A stretch of 64,000 nt of DNA from NCBI GenBank assembly GCA_963617205.1, contig CAVEOA010000006.1:45501-109500 (forward strand). The letters are read 5' to 3'. This stretch comes from UBA11524 sp963617205. GTDB taxonomy: Bacteria; Bacillota; Clostridia; Christensenellales; Aristaeellaceae. Every line of letters starts with the position of its first letter. Position 1 is the stretch's first letter. A program made the translations under genes and the position numbers. A model generated the notes under the pieces. It was not told the DNA's origin. It was given only the letters and a program-made list of their open reading frames with translations, and did no database searches. Positions 25,742 to 33,927 of the stretch are shown piece by piece.

Positions 25742-25768
25742 TTATTTTCATTTTTCTCTCACTATACT
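25740..25768 (+). promoter_or_regulatory. Probable promoter of the MMPL operon (TGTTAT-17-TATACT)
   Basis: A weak -35 TGTTAT (25740-25745) lies 17 bases before TATACT (25763-25768). It is 31 bases before the first gene. The third operator repeat touches the -35. Confidence 0.5.
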
Positions 25769-25799
25769 GATGGCTGAAATCAAGGAAAGGAGCGGAACT

Positions 25800-26117
25800 A
25801 TGAGCGAAAAGCACTATCGAATCTGCCTGAACGCGCCGTTGGGTGCCCGGACTGGAACTATGGTCTTTCACGAAATGTGTGGCAAGCTGGATGGCTCGTT
25901 GAATGTAATGAACGAAAAGAACAGATTTTCCGGTGTGCTTTCGGAAGAAGGGCAGCTTACCCTGACCGGTGTGATCCGTACCCTGATGAGCACAATGCAC
26001 TACACAGCCACAGGAACAATCAGCGGGCGAAAGATTCTTCTGAATCTGAAAATGGATTCCGGCGCACAGTATCCGGTCTCCGGAGAGGAGTTTACCATTG
26101 ATGACAAAGTTTTATAG
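25800..26117 (+). CDS. Small protein of unknown function, first gene of the MMPL operon
   Basis: The 105-residue soluble protein starts at 25800 after AAAGGAG. I do not recognise the family. It has no signal peptide or membrane segment and looks rich in beta strands ('KHYRICLNAPLGARTGTMVF', 'LTLTGVIRTLMSTMHYTATG'). Its last 17 bases overlap the start of the MMPL gene, so the two are translationally linked. It may be a cytosolic accessory or ligand-binding partner of the transporter. Confidence 0.75.
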   Translation: MSEKHYRICLNAPLGARTGTMVFHEMCGKLDGSLNVMNEKNRFSGVLSEEGQLTLTGVIRTLMSTMHYTATGTISGRKILLNLKMDSGAQYPVSGEEFTIDDKVL

Positions 26118-28158
26118 GCATATCGTGGATCATCAGAAATTGATCATCGCCACTTTTCTGGTTCTGTTTGTTGCCTGCGCAGTCTGCAAGCAGCTTGTGG
26201 CGGTCAATTATGATATGAACGACTATCTGCCACGTTCCAGTGCCTCCACGCAGGCACTGGAGCTGATGGAACAGGAATATGACGGCGGTATCCCCAACGC
26301 CCGTGTGATGGTGCAGGATGTGACCGTGCCGAAGGCGCTGGAGTATAAGGAGAAGCTGCTTGCGGTAGATGGCGTGACTGATGTGACATGGCTGGACGAT
26401 GTGGCAAGCGTGACCGTCCCCCTGGAAACGCTGGATGTCGGCACATTGGAAAGCTATTACAAGGACGGAAACGCCCTGTTTTCAGTGACAATCAATGAGG
26501 ATAAGCGCATCGATGCTGTTAACGCAATCCGGGACATCATTGGGGATGACAACGCCATGACCGGCAGCGCCGTGACCACGGCGGTCGCCACAACGAGCAC
26601 GGTAAACGAGATCACTACCATTGCCATTATTGCTGTTGCCTTTGTGCTGCTGGTGCTGCTGCTCACCACCACCTCCTTTGCCGAGCCGTTTCTTGTGCTG
26701 GGAGGTCTTGGCGTTGCAGTGGTCATCAACGCGGGCAGCAACCTGATTTTCGGAGAAATCTCCTTTGTGACCAACGCGGCGGGTAACATCCTTCAGCTTG
26801 CAGTGTCGCTGGATTACTCCGTTTTTCTGCTGCACCGTTTTGCTGAGTGTCGACAGACAACCGCCGACCCGCAGGAGGCCATGGTGCAGGCACTCACGAT
26901 GTCCACAACTGCTATCCTGTCCAGCGGCCTGACGACGGTTATCGGCTTTCTGGCGCTGTGCCTGATGCAGTTCCAGATCGGCCCCGATCTTGGTCTTGCG
27001 TTAGCAAAGGGCGTGGTGCTCAGCTTGGTCACGGTATTTACCTTCATGCCTGCGCTGATCCTGCGCACCTACAAGCTGATAGACAAAACGCAGCACCACT
27101 CGTTCATGCCGAGCTTCAGGAGCTTCGGTAAATTTGTCAGCCATGTGATGATGCCGATGGTTATTGTGTTTGCAATTCTGATTGCTCCTTGCTATCTGGC
27201 TTCCAATGCCAACAGTTTCTATTACGGTGCATCACACATCTTCGGCAGCGCCACGCAGCTTGGTGCGGACACTGCGCGAATCGAGGAAACCTTCGGCAAG
27301 CAGGATACCTATGTGCTAATGGTTCCGAAGGACAGTACCGCCACACAGGCAGAGCTGTCGAAGGCACTGCATGAAATTCCGCAGGTCAAGAGCATCCTGT
27401 CCTATGTGGACACAGTTGGCGAAATGATTCCGGAACAGTATCTGGATAGTGACACACTTTCTAAGCTGAACAGCGAGCACTACACCCGCATGGTGCTGAC
27501 TGTGGATGCCGCATACGAGGGTGATGAGTGCTTCTCTCTGGTGAAGACCGTCCGAAATACCGCCGAGCGGTATTACCCCGGTGAATGGTATCTCGCCGGT
27601 GAGGGCGTGTCCACCTACGATCTGATGGACACCGTAACTGCCGATATGGTAAAGGTCAATCTGGTCGCCATCGGAGCTGTGTTCCTCGTACTTCTGCTTA
27701 CAATGAAGTCGCTGACCGTGCCCGTAATTCTCGTACTGTCCATCGAAACGGCCATCTGGATCAACCTGTCTATCCCGTATTTCAACGACCAAACCATCTT
27801 CTACATTGCCTATCTAATTATCAGCTCCATTCAGCTGGGCGCGACGGTGGACTACGCCATTCTCTTTACCGACCGCTACAAGGAAATCCGGCAGACCCAT
27901 GAAAAAAAAGAAGCTATCGTGCAGACTATCTCTGCCGTGGCGGTGTCTGTGTTGACATCAGCCAGCGTACTGACGGTGGTGGGCTTCCTACTCGGCATTT
28001 TTTCGACCCACGGCCTGCTCTCGCAACTCGGCTACTTTCTCGGCAAGGGCACGCTTTGCTCGCTAGCCATCGTGCTTTTTGTCCTGCCGGGTCTGCTGTA
28101 TCTGTTTGATAAGCTGATTGTGAAAAGAAAAAAATCCAAGGAGGCTCTTCCACAATGA
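26101..28158 (+). CDS. MMPL/RND-family transporter
   Basis: The 685-residue protein has the duplicated RND layout: TM1 (about residues 13-33), a large extracytoplasmic loop (to ~170), a group of five helices (~175-325), a final helix of the first half, TM7 (~345-365), a second large loop (to ~515) and five C-terminal helices. 'AVSLDYSVFLLHRFAECRQT' and 'GATVDYAILFTDRYKEIRQT' are the paired D-Y motifs in TM4/TM10 expected for proton relay. Likely substrates are lipids, glycolipids or hydrophobic drugs. The ATG at 26101 (GGAGAGGAG upstream) is chosen over the adjacent TTG. The stop overlaps the next start (ATGA). Confidence 0.92.
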   Translation: MTKFYRHIVDHQKLIIATFLVLFVACAVCKQLVAVNYDMNDYLPRSSASTQALELMEQEYDGGIPNARVMVQDVTVPKALEYKEKLLAVDGVTDVTWLDDVASVTVPLETLDVGTLESYYKDGNALFSVTINEDKRIDAVNAIRDIIGDDNAMTGSAVTTAVATTSTVNEITTIAIIAVAFVLLVLLLTTTSFAEPFLVLGGLGVAVVINAGSNLIFGEISFVTNAAGNILQLAVSLDYSVFLLHRFAECRQTTADPQEAMVQALTMSTTAILSSGLTTVIGFLALCLMQFQIGPDLGLALAKGVVLSLVTVFTFMPALILRTYKLIDKTQHHSFMPSFRSFGKFVSHVMMPMVIVFAILIAPCYLASNANSFYYGASHIFGSATQLGADTARIEETFGKQDTYVLMVPKDSTATQAELSKALHEIPQVKSILSYVDTVGEMIPEQYLDSDTLSKLNSEHYTRMVLTVDAAYEGDECFSLVKTVRNTAERYYPGEWYLAGEGVSTYDLMDTVTADMVKVNLVAIGAVFLVLLLTMKSLTVPVILVLSIETAIWINLSIPYFNDQTIFYIAYLIISSIQLGATVDYAILFTDRYKEIRQTHEKKEAIVQTISAVAVSVLTSASVLTVVGFLLGIFSTHGLLSQLGYFLGKGTLCSLAIVLFVLPGLLYLFDKLIVKRKKSKEALPQ

Positions 28159-30173
28159 AACATCTGAAAAAAATTGCCGCAGCGGCACTGTCAGCGTTGC
28201 TCTTAGGCTCCTTAACCTTTCCGGCTTTTGCCGAAGCTACTTCCTCGGAAAAAGAGGAGGTCATCTACATTATGACTGATGCTTCCGGCAAAGTTACGGA
28301 TATGGAAGCCGTCAATATCTTTGCAGGAGGGGACATTGTTGACTATGGCGACTACTCTAATGTGAAGATGCTGAATACAACGGATAAGATCACCCAAAGC
28401 GGAAACAAGATCACCTTCTCGTCCGCCGCTGAGAAGGTCTACTATCAGGGAACGCTGAAAAGCACCGTTATCCCATGGAACATTTCTATACGCTACTTTC
28501 TTGATGGAAAGGAATACTCTGCAACGGATATTGCAGGGAAAAGCGGCGCACTGGAAATTTGCTTTTCGGTGAGCAAAAATGAGAGTTGTAAAGGCAACTT
28601 TTATGACGACTATGCCTTACAGACCTCGTTCACGCTGGACACTGACCTCTGCAAGAACATCGTTTCCAGTGGTGCAACCGTTGCCAATGTCGGTAGCGAT
28701 AAGCAGCTCACCTACACCATTCTGCCCGGCAGGGGAATCGATACGAGTATCAAAATGGATGTTACGGATTTTGAAATGGCTGCCGTTGCTATTAACGGTG
28801 TTCGCCTGAACATGAGTTTCAAGGTGGACGATTCGGAATTGATGGACAAGGTGGATGAAATCATTTCTGCCATCAGCAGTATTGACGACGGTGCAACGGA
28901 AGTGCGTGACGGAACAGGCAAGCTGTACGATGCCACAGGAACGCTGACAAATAAGGTCGGCGAACTGAATACCGGCGTGGGTGATCTGGCAAGCGGAGCA
29001 GGTGATCTTTATTCCGGCTTGACCGAAATTACGGCAAAGAACAACCAACTGACTAACGCAGCCTACGCAGCGTATGAAGGTCTTTGCACCGCCGCCGCAA
29101 CGGCGCTGAATGCACAGTTAGAAACGAACGGCATGGCACCTGTTGCGCTTACGCCCTCAAACTATTCCTCAGTGCTGCGGGGGCTGCTTGAAAAGATGGA
29201 TGCTGATACTGTATATAATAAAGCTTATCAGACGGCGTTGCAGCGGGTGAAGGTACAGGTAGAGGCGCAGGAAGATGCGCTGTATAGCGGCTATGTGGAG
29301 TCACAGGCAAATTCAATTTATTTGGCGTATGTTTCTTCTCAGGCGGATACGCTTTATGCTCAAGCTGCGGCGCAGATCGTCTATGAGCAGATGCTCCAGA
29401 GCGGCTATGCAGAAGAACAGGCCGCTGCATTTCTGCAAACGTCAGAGGGACAGGCCACAGTGGCGCAGACTGTTGCCAACATGACCGATGAGCAGAAAGT
29501 GCAAATTTTGAACGGTGCAGTTGCTCAGCTGACAGACGAGCAGAAAGAGCAGATCCTGCAAGGCGCTGTTGCCTCCCTGACGGAGGAACAGAAAGCACAG
29601 ATCGGGGATACCTATATCCGGCAGACGATGACATCCGATGAAGTGATATTCCAGATTAACACCGCCGTGGCAACGGTCAACGATGCTGCAAAACAGGTGT
29701 CTGAACTGAAAGAGCAGCTTGACAATTATGGTGCTTTCTATCAGGGCCTTTTGGATTATACCAGCGCGGTCAGTGATGCTGCTGCTGGATCCGAAAACTT
29801 GAAACTCAACATGGATACGCTTTGCAGCAATACCGAAACGCTTCGGCTCTCTGTGAGCGAACTGAACGATAACGTGGGTGAACTGTATGACGGAACAAAG
29901 GAGCTTACAAACGGCACCTCGGAGTTTGTCGATGAAACAGCGGATATGGATACACAAATCAGCGATGTGATCGATTCTATAACATCGTCCATCACCGGCA
30001 GTGACACCGAAGTGGTGTCCTTTGTTTCCGAAAAAAACACCAATGTCGACTCCGTACAGTTTGTTATCAAAACAGATGCAATTGAGAAAGCTGAAACTAC
30101 TGCGAGTGATGCGGTGGAGGAAGCACCTTTGACCGTTTGGCAGAAGCTGCTCCGCCTGTTCGGGTTGTATTGA
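28155..30173 (+). CDS. Secreted heptad-repeat (YhgE-like) partner of the MMPL transporter
   Basis: The protein has 672 residues. A signal peptide (1-26, cleavage after 'TFPAFA') is followed by a beta-rich domain (~30-230), then X3-L-X2-G heptads ('LTNKVGELNTGVGDLASGAG') as in YhgE/Pip-type proteins. A helical middle has three ~16-residue repeats around 'LTDEQKEQILQGAVA', and a second heptad block lies near residue 575. The C-terminus ends with 'TVWQKLLRLFGLY' without a membrane anchor, unlike YhgE itself. The start overlaps the MMPL stop (ATGA). It probably works with the transporter at the outer face of the membrane. Confidence 0.82.
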   Translation: MKHLKKIAAAALSALLLGSLTFPAFAEATSSEKEEVIYIMTDASGKVTDMEAVNIFAGGDIVDYGDYSNVKMLNTTDKITQSGNKITFSSAAEKVYYQGTLKSTVIPWNISIRYFLDGKEYSATDIAGKSGALEICFSVSKNESCKGNFYDDYALQTSFTLDTDLCKNIVSSGATVANVGSDKQLTYTILPGRGIDTSIKMDVTDFEMAAVAINGVRLNMSFKVDDSELMDKVDEIISAISSIDDGATEVRDGTGKLYDATGTLTNKVGELNTGVGDLASGAGDLYSGLTEITAKNNQLTNAAYAAYEGLCTAAATALNAQLETNGMAPVALTPSNYSSVLRGLLEKMDADTVYNKAYQTALQRVKVQVEAQEDALYSGYVESQANSIYLAYVSSQADTLYAQAAAQIVYEQMLQSGYAEEQAAAFLQTSEGQATVAQTVANMTDEQKVQILNGAVAQLTDEQKEQILQGAVASLTEEQKAQIGDTYIRQTMTSDEVIFQINTAVATVNDAAKQVSELKEQLDNYGAFYQGLLDYTSAVSDAAAGSENLKLNMDTLCSNTETLRLSVSELNDNVGELYDGTKELTNGTSEFVDETADMDTQISDVIDSITSSITGSDTEVVSFVSEKNTNVDSVQFVIKTDAIEKAETTASDAVEEAPLTVWQKLLRLFGLY

Positions 30174-30244
30174 TCGGACATTTAAAAATTGCTTCTGTGC
30201 ATAATCAAATCGAGGACTGTTCCGCAACAAACGGACAATAGAAA

Positions 30245-30276
30245 AAATGGACTGTTCCCGAGGGAACAGTCCATTT
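30245..30276 (+). terminator. Terminator of the MMPL operon
   Basis: AAATGGACTGTTCCC and GGGAACAGTCCATTT are a perfect 15-bp inverted repeat. It lies 71 bases past the last stop and has A/T ends on both strands. Confidence 0.8.
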
Positions 30277-30518
30277 GGATTGTGGCTACATCGCACAATT
30301 CGGCGATGCCATTGAATGTACCGTTTGTGCCATCTGAGGCGGCGAAATAAAGCGTTGCTTTGCCGGTCTGCCTTTGGCAGAATTGGAGACCCTTTCGAGC
30401 TTCCAGCCTATATCTTGCAGAAATTTTGATTTACATCCAATAAACCTTCAATTTCTGCAATCGCATCTGCCACAACCCCCACGATTCATCGTACCACTTC
30501 ATTTGTGCGGTTTTGCAA
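30277..30518. other. Non-coding right flank of the AT-richer segment
   Basis: No intact gene is visible. An 11-bp perfect inverted repeat (TTGCAGAAATT 30415-30425, AATTTCTGCAA 30450-30460) has a 24-base spacer. Short protein-like frames on the minus strand are broken by stops, so this may be decayed mobile-element sequence. Confidence 0.5.
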
Positions 30519-31526
30519 TCAGATATCGATGAATTTTCGGAATTCAGGCAGAATGCCGATGCCGTCCGGGTAATGCGCCGCAAACTGTGGCACGGCGTGG
30601 CTCGGGAAGCTGTTTCCTTCGATGAAGGTCGGACCGTTCGGCGTGATGGCGACATCCCATGCGACAAAGCGCATCTGCGGCACCTTCTGCGCGGCCTCCA
30701 TGCACATCTTCTTCGCTTCCTCCCAGTAGGGGATGGTGAAGCCGATGATGTCCGTGCCGGTGATGGGGTGCTTGGTGTAGGTGTTGCCAGCCTTGTCCGC
30801 GCCGACGGTCAGCAGCATGCCGCTGTCCAAATCGATGCGGGCAGCCATGCCGCCGCAGTCGACATTGTCCATCACCTTGCCGTTGCCGATGCGCAGGAAG
30901 GCGTAGACGATACCCTGCTTCTTGTCGCCGAGCAGTGTGGCGATGCGGCAGGTGTTGACGGATGTCGGGCACATGCGCGCCATGTCCGGATGCTGGACGA
31001 CAACTTCCTCGAGGATGCCGATGCCCTGTTCCTGCAGCTTCTTCAGGAAGGCGGCAGGGTCAGTGCCCCAGTCCTCAGCAGTGTACTTGAGGATGCCCTG
31101 ACCGCTCGAGCCTTCCAGCGGCTTGCCAATCAGCGAGGGCAGCTGCATCATCTCCTGCAGCTTGTCCAGCGGCGTGTCGGCAGTAATTAGCAGCCACTTG
31201 CGCGGAATCCATTCCTTGAACAGCTCATTGAACTGCGTCTTGTCATCGAAAAAATGCCAGTACGCCTTGTCATTCATGCGACGGACGATGGAATTGGAGA
31301 TGCCGCGCGTGATGACGGTTTTGCGCTGCTCATCGTTGAGGTTGTACATCTGGGCGATTTTGTAGTCGACATAGCCGGCGTTGTACTTGACGGCACAGTG
31401 CAGCATATCGCAAAGCAGCCAGATGCGCGGTTTGCCAGAACGCTCCTGCAGCAGCGCAGTGGTCTTCCACATGTTGTGCCAGTCCATCTTGAACAGGCGC
31501 TTGAAGAAATACGAAAGACGGCTCAT
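30519..31526 (-). CDS. ATP-grasp enzyme of the 'sugar-transfer associated' family
   Basis: The 335-residue cytosolic protein has ATP-grasp features: 'LPSLIGKPLEGSSGQGILKY' (ATP-binding lysine and glycine-rich loop), 'EEVVVQHPDMARMCPTSVNT', 'TCRIATLLG' and the C-terminal metal site 'FIEGNSFPSHAVPQF'. Family members occur in polysaccharide gene sets and are thought to ligate a carboxylate to an amine or sugar. The substrate here is unknown. Start ATG 31526 follows GGAAAGG; a TTG at 31535 is possible. It lies 20 bases downstream of ychF and probably shares its transcript. Confidence 0.82.
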   Translation of the reverse strand: MSRLSYFFKRLFKMDWHNMWKTTALLQERSGKPRIWLLCDMLHCAVKYNAGYVDYKIAQMYNLNDEQRKTVITRGISNSIVRRMNDKAYWHFFDDKTQFNELFKEWIPRKWLLITADTPLDKLQEMMQLPSLIGKPLEGSSGQGILKYTAEDWGTDPAAFLKKLQEQGIGILEEVVVQHPDMARMCPTSVNTCRIATLLGDKKQGIVYAFLRIGNGKVMDNVDCGGMAARIDLDSGMLLTVGADKAGNTYTKHPITGTDIIGFTIPYWEEAKKMCMEAAQKVPQMRFVAWDVAITPNGPTFIEGNSFPSHAVPQFAAHYPDGIGILPEFRKFIDI

Positions 31527-31546
31527 AAGCAGCAATCCTTTCCGGA

Positions 31547-32644
31547 TTAGACGTTAAAGCGGAACAGCACGATGTCGCCGTCCTTCATCACGTAATCCTT
31601 GCCTTCAGAGCGGACAAGCCCCTTTTCCTTGCACGCCGCCATAGAGCCAAGCTCAACCAGCGTGTCGAAGGGGACGATTTCCGCACGGATGAAGCCCTTC
31701 TCGAAGTCCGTGTGGATTTTGCCGGCTGCCTGTGGCGCCTTTGTGCCGTTGACAATCGTCCATGCGCGGCACTCATCCTCACCGGCAGTAAGGAAGGAAA
31801 TCAGTCCGAGCAGGCGGTAGCACGCGGTAATCAGTCGGTCAAGACCGGATTGACCGATGCCGAGCCCTTCGAGGAACTCCTTCTTCTCATCCGGCTCCAT
31901 CTGGGCGATTTCCTCTTCGATGGCGGCGGAAATGACGATGATTTCGGCATTCTCGCTCTTGGCAATTTCCTCGACGCGGTCAAGTCCCTTGATTTCGCTT
32001 TCCGGCTTGCCGAGATCCTCCTCGGCGATGTTCGCGGCGTAAATCACGGGCTTCGTGGTCAGCAGGAACCAGCCGTCAAGCACCTCCTGCTCCTCATCCG
32101 TGACAGGGCATGTGCGGGCAGGCTTGCCGGATTCGAGGTGCGCATAGATTTTGTCTGCCAGCTCAACCTCAATGCCAGCCTTCTTGTCGCCGCCGCGGAA
32201 ATTCTTCAGCGCCTTGTCCTTACGGCGCTGCACGGTGTCCATATCGGCGAAAATTAGCTCAAGGTTGATTGTCTCGATATCGCGTGCCGGGTTAATGGAG
32301 CCGTCAACATGGATGATGTTGTCATCCTCGAAGCAGCGGACGACATGGACAATCGCGTCCACCTCGCGGATGTGGCTGAGAAACTTGTTGCCAAGCCCCT
32401 CACCATGGCTTGCACCCTTGACGAGACCGGCAATATCAACAAACTCGATGGTGGTCGGAGTAATCTTCTTGGGATGATACATTTCGCCCAGCACGTCCAG
32501 ACGATGGTCAGGAACCATCACAACGCCCGTGTTCGGCTCGATGGTGCAGAACGGATAATTGGCAGCCTGTGCACCTGCCTGCGTGATTGCGTTAAACAGG
32601 GTGCTTTTCCCGACATTGGGCAAACCGACAACGCCTAATTTCAT
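31547..32644 (-). CDS. ychF: Redox-regulated ribosome-binding ATPase YchF
   Basis: The 365-residue Obg-related protein has 'GLPNVGKSTLFNAIT' (P-loop, residues 6-20), 'FVDIAGLVKGASHGEGLGN' (G3) and 'AANIAEED', the altered G4 that gives ATP rather than GTP preference. The C-terminal TGS domain reads 'DTLVELGSMAACKEKGLVRS' and ends with the canonical 'DGDIVLFRFNV'. AAGGAGA is upstream of the ATG at 32644. Its own promoter lies at 32685-32713, isolated from the gene upstream by a terminator. Confidence 0.97.
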   Translation of the reverse strand: MKLGVVGLPNVGKSTLFNAITQAGAQAANYPFCTIEPNTGVVMVPDHRLDVLGEMYHPKKITPTTIEFVDIAGLVKGASHGEGLGNKFLSHIREVDAIVHVVRCFEDDNIIHVDGSINPARDIETINLELIFADMDTVQRRKDKALKNFRGGDKKAGIEVELADKIYAHLESGKPARTCPVTDEEQEVLDGWFLLTTKPVIYAANIAEEDLGKPESEIKGLDRVEEIAKSENAEIIVISAAIEEEIAQMEPDEKKEFLEGLGIGQSGLDRLITACYRLLGLISFLTAGEDECRAWTIVNGTKAPQAAGKIHTDFEKGFIRAEIVPFDTLVELGSMAACKEKGLVRSEGKDYVMKDGDIVLFRFNV

Positions 32645-32684
32645 GATGCGGAATCTCCTTCTGTGTTTCTAATACAGCCTCCTT

Positions 32685-32713
32685 ATTATATACGGATTTT
32701 TCGGAAAAAGCAA
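32685..32713 (-). promoter_or_regulatory. Promoter of ychF (TTGCTT-17-TATAAT)
   Basis: On the minus strand TTGCTT (32708-32713) and TATAAT (32685-32690) are 17 bases apart, 41 bases before the ychF start. Confidence 0.7.
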
Positions 32714-32736
32714 ACTTTTTCAGCATTTTTGCACAG

Positions 32737-32774
32737 AAAAAGACGCCGCCAACGGCAATGCATCGGCAGCGTCT
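32737..32774 (-). terminator. Terminator after the diaminopentanoate dehydrogenase-like gene
   Basis: AGACGCTGCC and GGCGGCGTCT (one mismatch) form the stem on the minus strand, followed by TTTTTC. It begins 9 bases after the stop codon. Confidence 0.8.
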
Positions 32775-32782
32775 GGAAAGTC

Positions 32783-33808
32783 TTAGCAGTAATACTCCAT
32801 CGGGTAGGTCAGGTAAGCAATCGGTTCGAGCTGGTCAGCGGTGACATAGCCGGCAGGTGCGGCAATCAGGCTGGGCAGACGGTTGACGACCGTCGCGCAG
32901 GTATGCTCAACGGTTGCAGGCTTGACGATGTGGAACTCGGTGTCCGGCTCGCCGGAAATCTTCCAGTCGCACATATCGCCGTCATCGGGACCGTACACCT
33001 TGCCGATGGTTTCCTCCTCGATGGTGATGCCCTGCAGCGTTTCGATGGTCACGACAGCGGACATGCCGATGCAGTGACCGGCAGGAATCGTCTTGCCGAG
33101 CGTCGAGGAGTAGATGTCGTGGTCGATGATGTACGGGACATGCTTCTGCGTGATGGACTTGATGGTCAGACCGAGCTTGTTGGCGATCGCCTCGCTGGCG
33201 TTCCATGCGTAGGACGGCTCGAAGGCGTCGGGATGAGCAATCTGCTGCTCAAATTCCTCGGCAGTCAGGTCACAGCCGTGCGCCTTTGCCAGCGCCAGAC
33301 CGTATTCATCGACGTTGTAGCTGTACGCGCCCTTGATCTTCGTGATCTTGTGGCAGCCGCCGGCAACCAGCGCAACGATGTTAATCCAGAAGATATCCTG
33401 CATGCCGCTGCCGGTGATGGTGCAGCCGGTCTGCTTGGCCAGTGCATCGAGACGGTTGATCTGTGCTGCGGCAGTCGTCCACGGATAGATGGCTTCCTCG
33501 CAGGTGGTGATGACGTTGATGCCGCGTGCCACGCACTTTTCAACGTGGTCGTAGATGTCGTTGATGAAGCTGAACAGCGTGACGATGGCAACGTCTGCAT
33601 CGCACTCATCAAGCACCTTGTCGGCATCGTTGGAAATGATAACGCCGGTCTTCAGCCCGAGCTCTGCGAAATCGCCGACATCCTGACCGACAACGGCGGG
33701 ATTCACATCGATGGCACCAACGATCTGCGCACCGTGCTCATGCAGATAGCGAAGGATATACTTGCTCATCTTGCCGCAGCCATACTGGACAACCTTGATC
33801 TTCTCCAT
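32783..33808 (-). CDS. 2,4-diaminopentanoate dehydrogenase-like NAD(P)-dependent enzyme
   Basis: The 341-residue protein has a DapB-like Rossmann start ('VVQYGCGKMSKYILRYLHEH') and the layout of Clostridium Ord, which oxidatively deaminates 2,4-diaminopentanoate in ornithine fermentation. 'ITTCEEAIYPWTTA', 'GSGMQDIFWINIVALVAGG' and 'PAGHCIGMSAVVTIE' match that family. The other ornithine genes (oraS/oraE, ortA/ortB) are not nearby, so a related substrate is possible. AGGAGG is 8 bases before the ATG. The promoter has a 19-base spacer containing a MerR-type operator, and the MerR gene is directly upstream on the same strand. Confidence 0.82.
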   Translation of the reverse strand: MEKIKVVQYGCGKMSKYILRYLHEHGAQIVGAIDVNPAVVGQDVGDFAELGLKTGVIISNDADKVLDECDADVAIVTLFSFINDIYDHVEKCVARGINVITTCEEAIYPWTTAAAQINRLDALAKQTGCTITGSGMQDIFWINIVALVAGGCHKITKIKGAYSYNVDEYGLALAKAHGCDLTAEEFEQQIAHPDAFEPSYAWNASEAIANKLGLTIKSITQKHVPYIIDHDIYSSTLGKTIPAGHCIGMSAVVTIETLQGITIEEETIGKVYGPDDGDMCDWKISGEPDTEFHIVKPATVEHTCATVVNRLPSLIAAPAGYVTADQLEPIAYLTYPMEYYC

Positions 33809-33877
33809 GGGAATAACCTCCTGTTCAATTCACAGATTGCGGCATGGACGCTCATTCGCCCTTGCCTTTCTAATCTT

Positions 33878-33908
33878 ATTATACACTCTCATGTTGGAGG
33901 AGAGTCAA
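33878..33908 (-). promoter_or_regulatory. MerR-type promoter of the dehydrogenase gene with operator 1
   Basis: On the minus strand TTGACT (33903-33908) and TATAAT (33878-33883) are separated by 19 bases, the over-long spacing typical of MerR-activated promoters. The spacer region carries the 21-base dyad ACTCTCCTCCAACATGAGAGT without its first two bases (33885-33905 in full). Confidence 0.75.
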
Positions 33909-33927
33909 GTGGTTTGCAAAAAAAATA

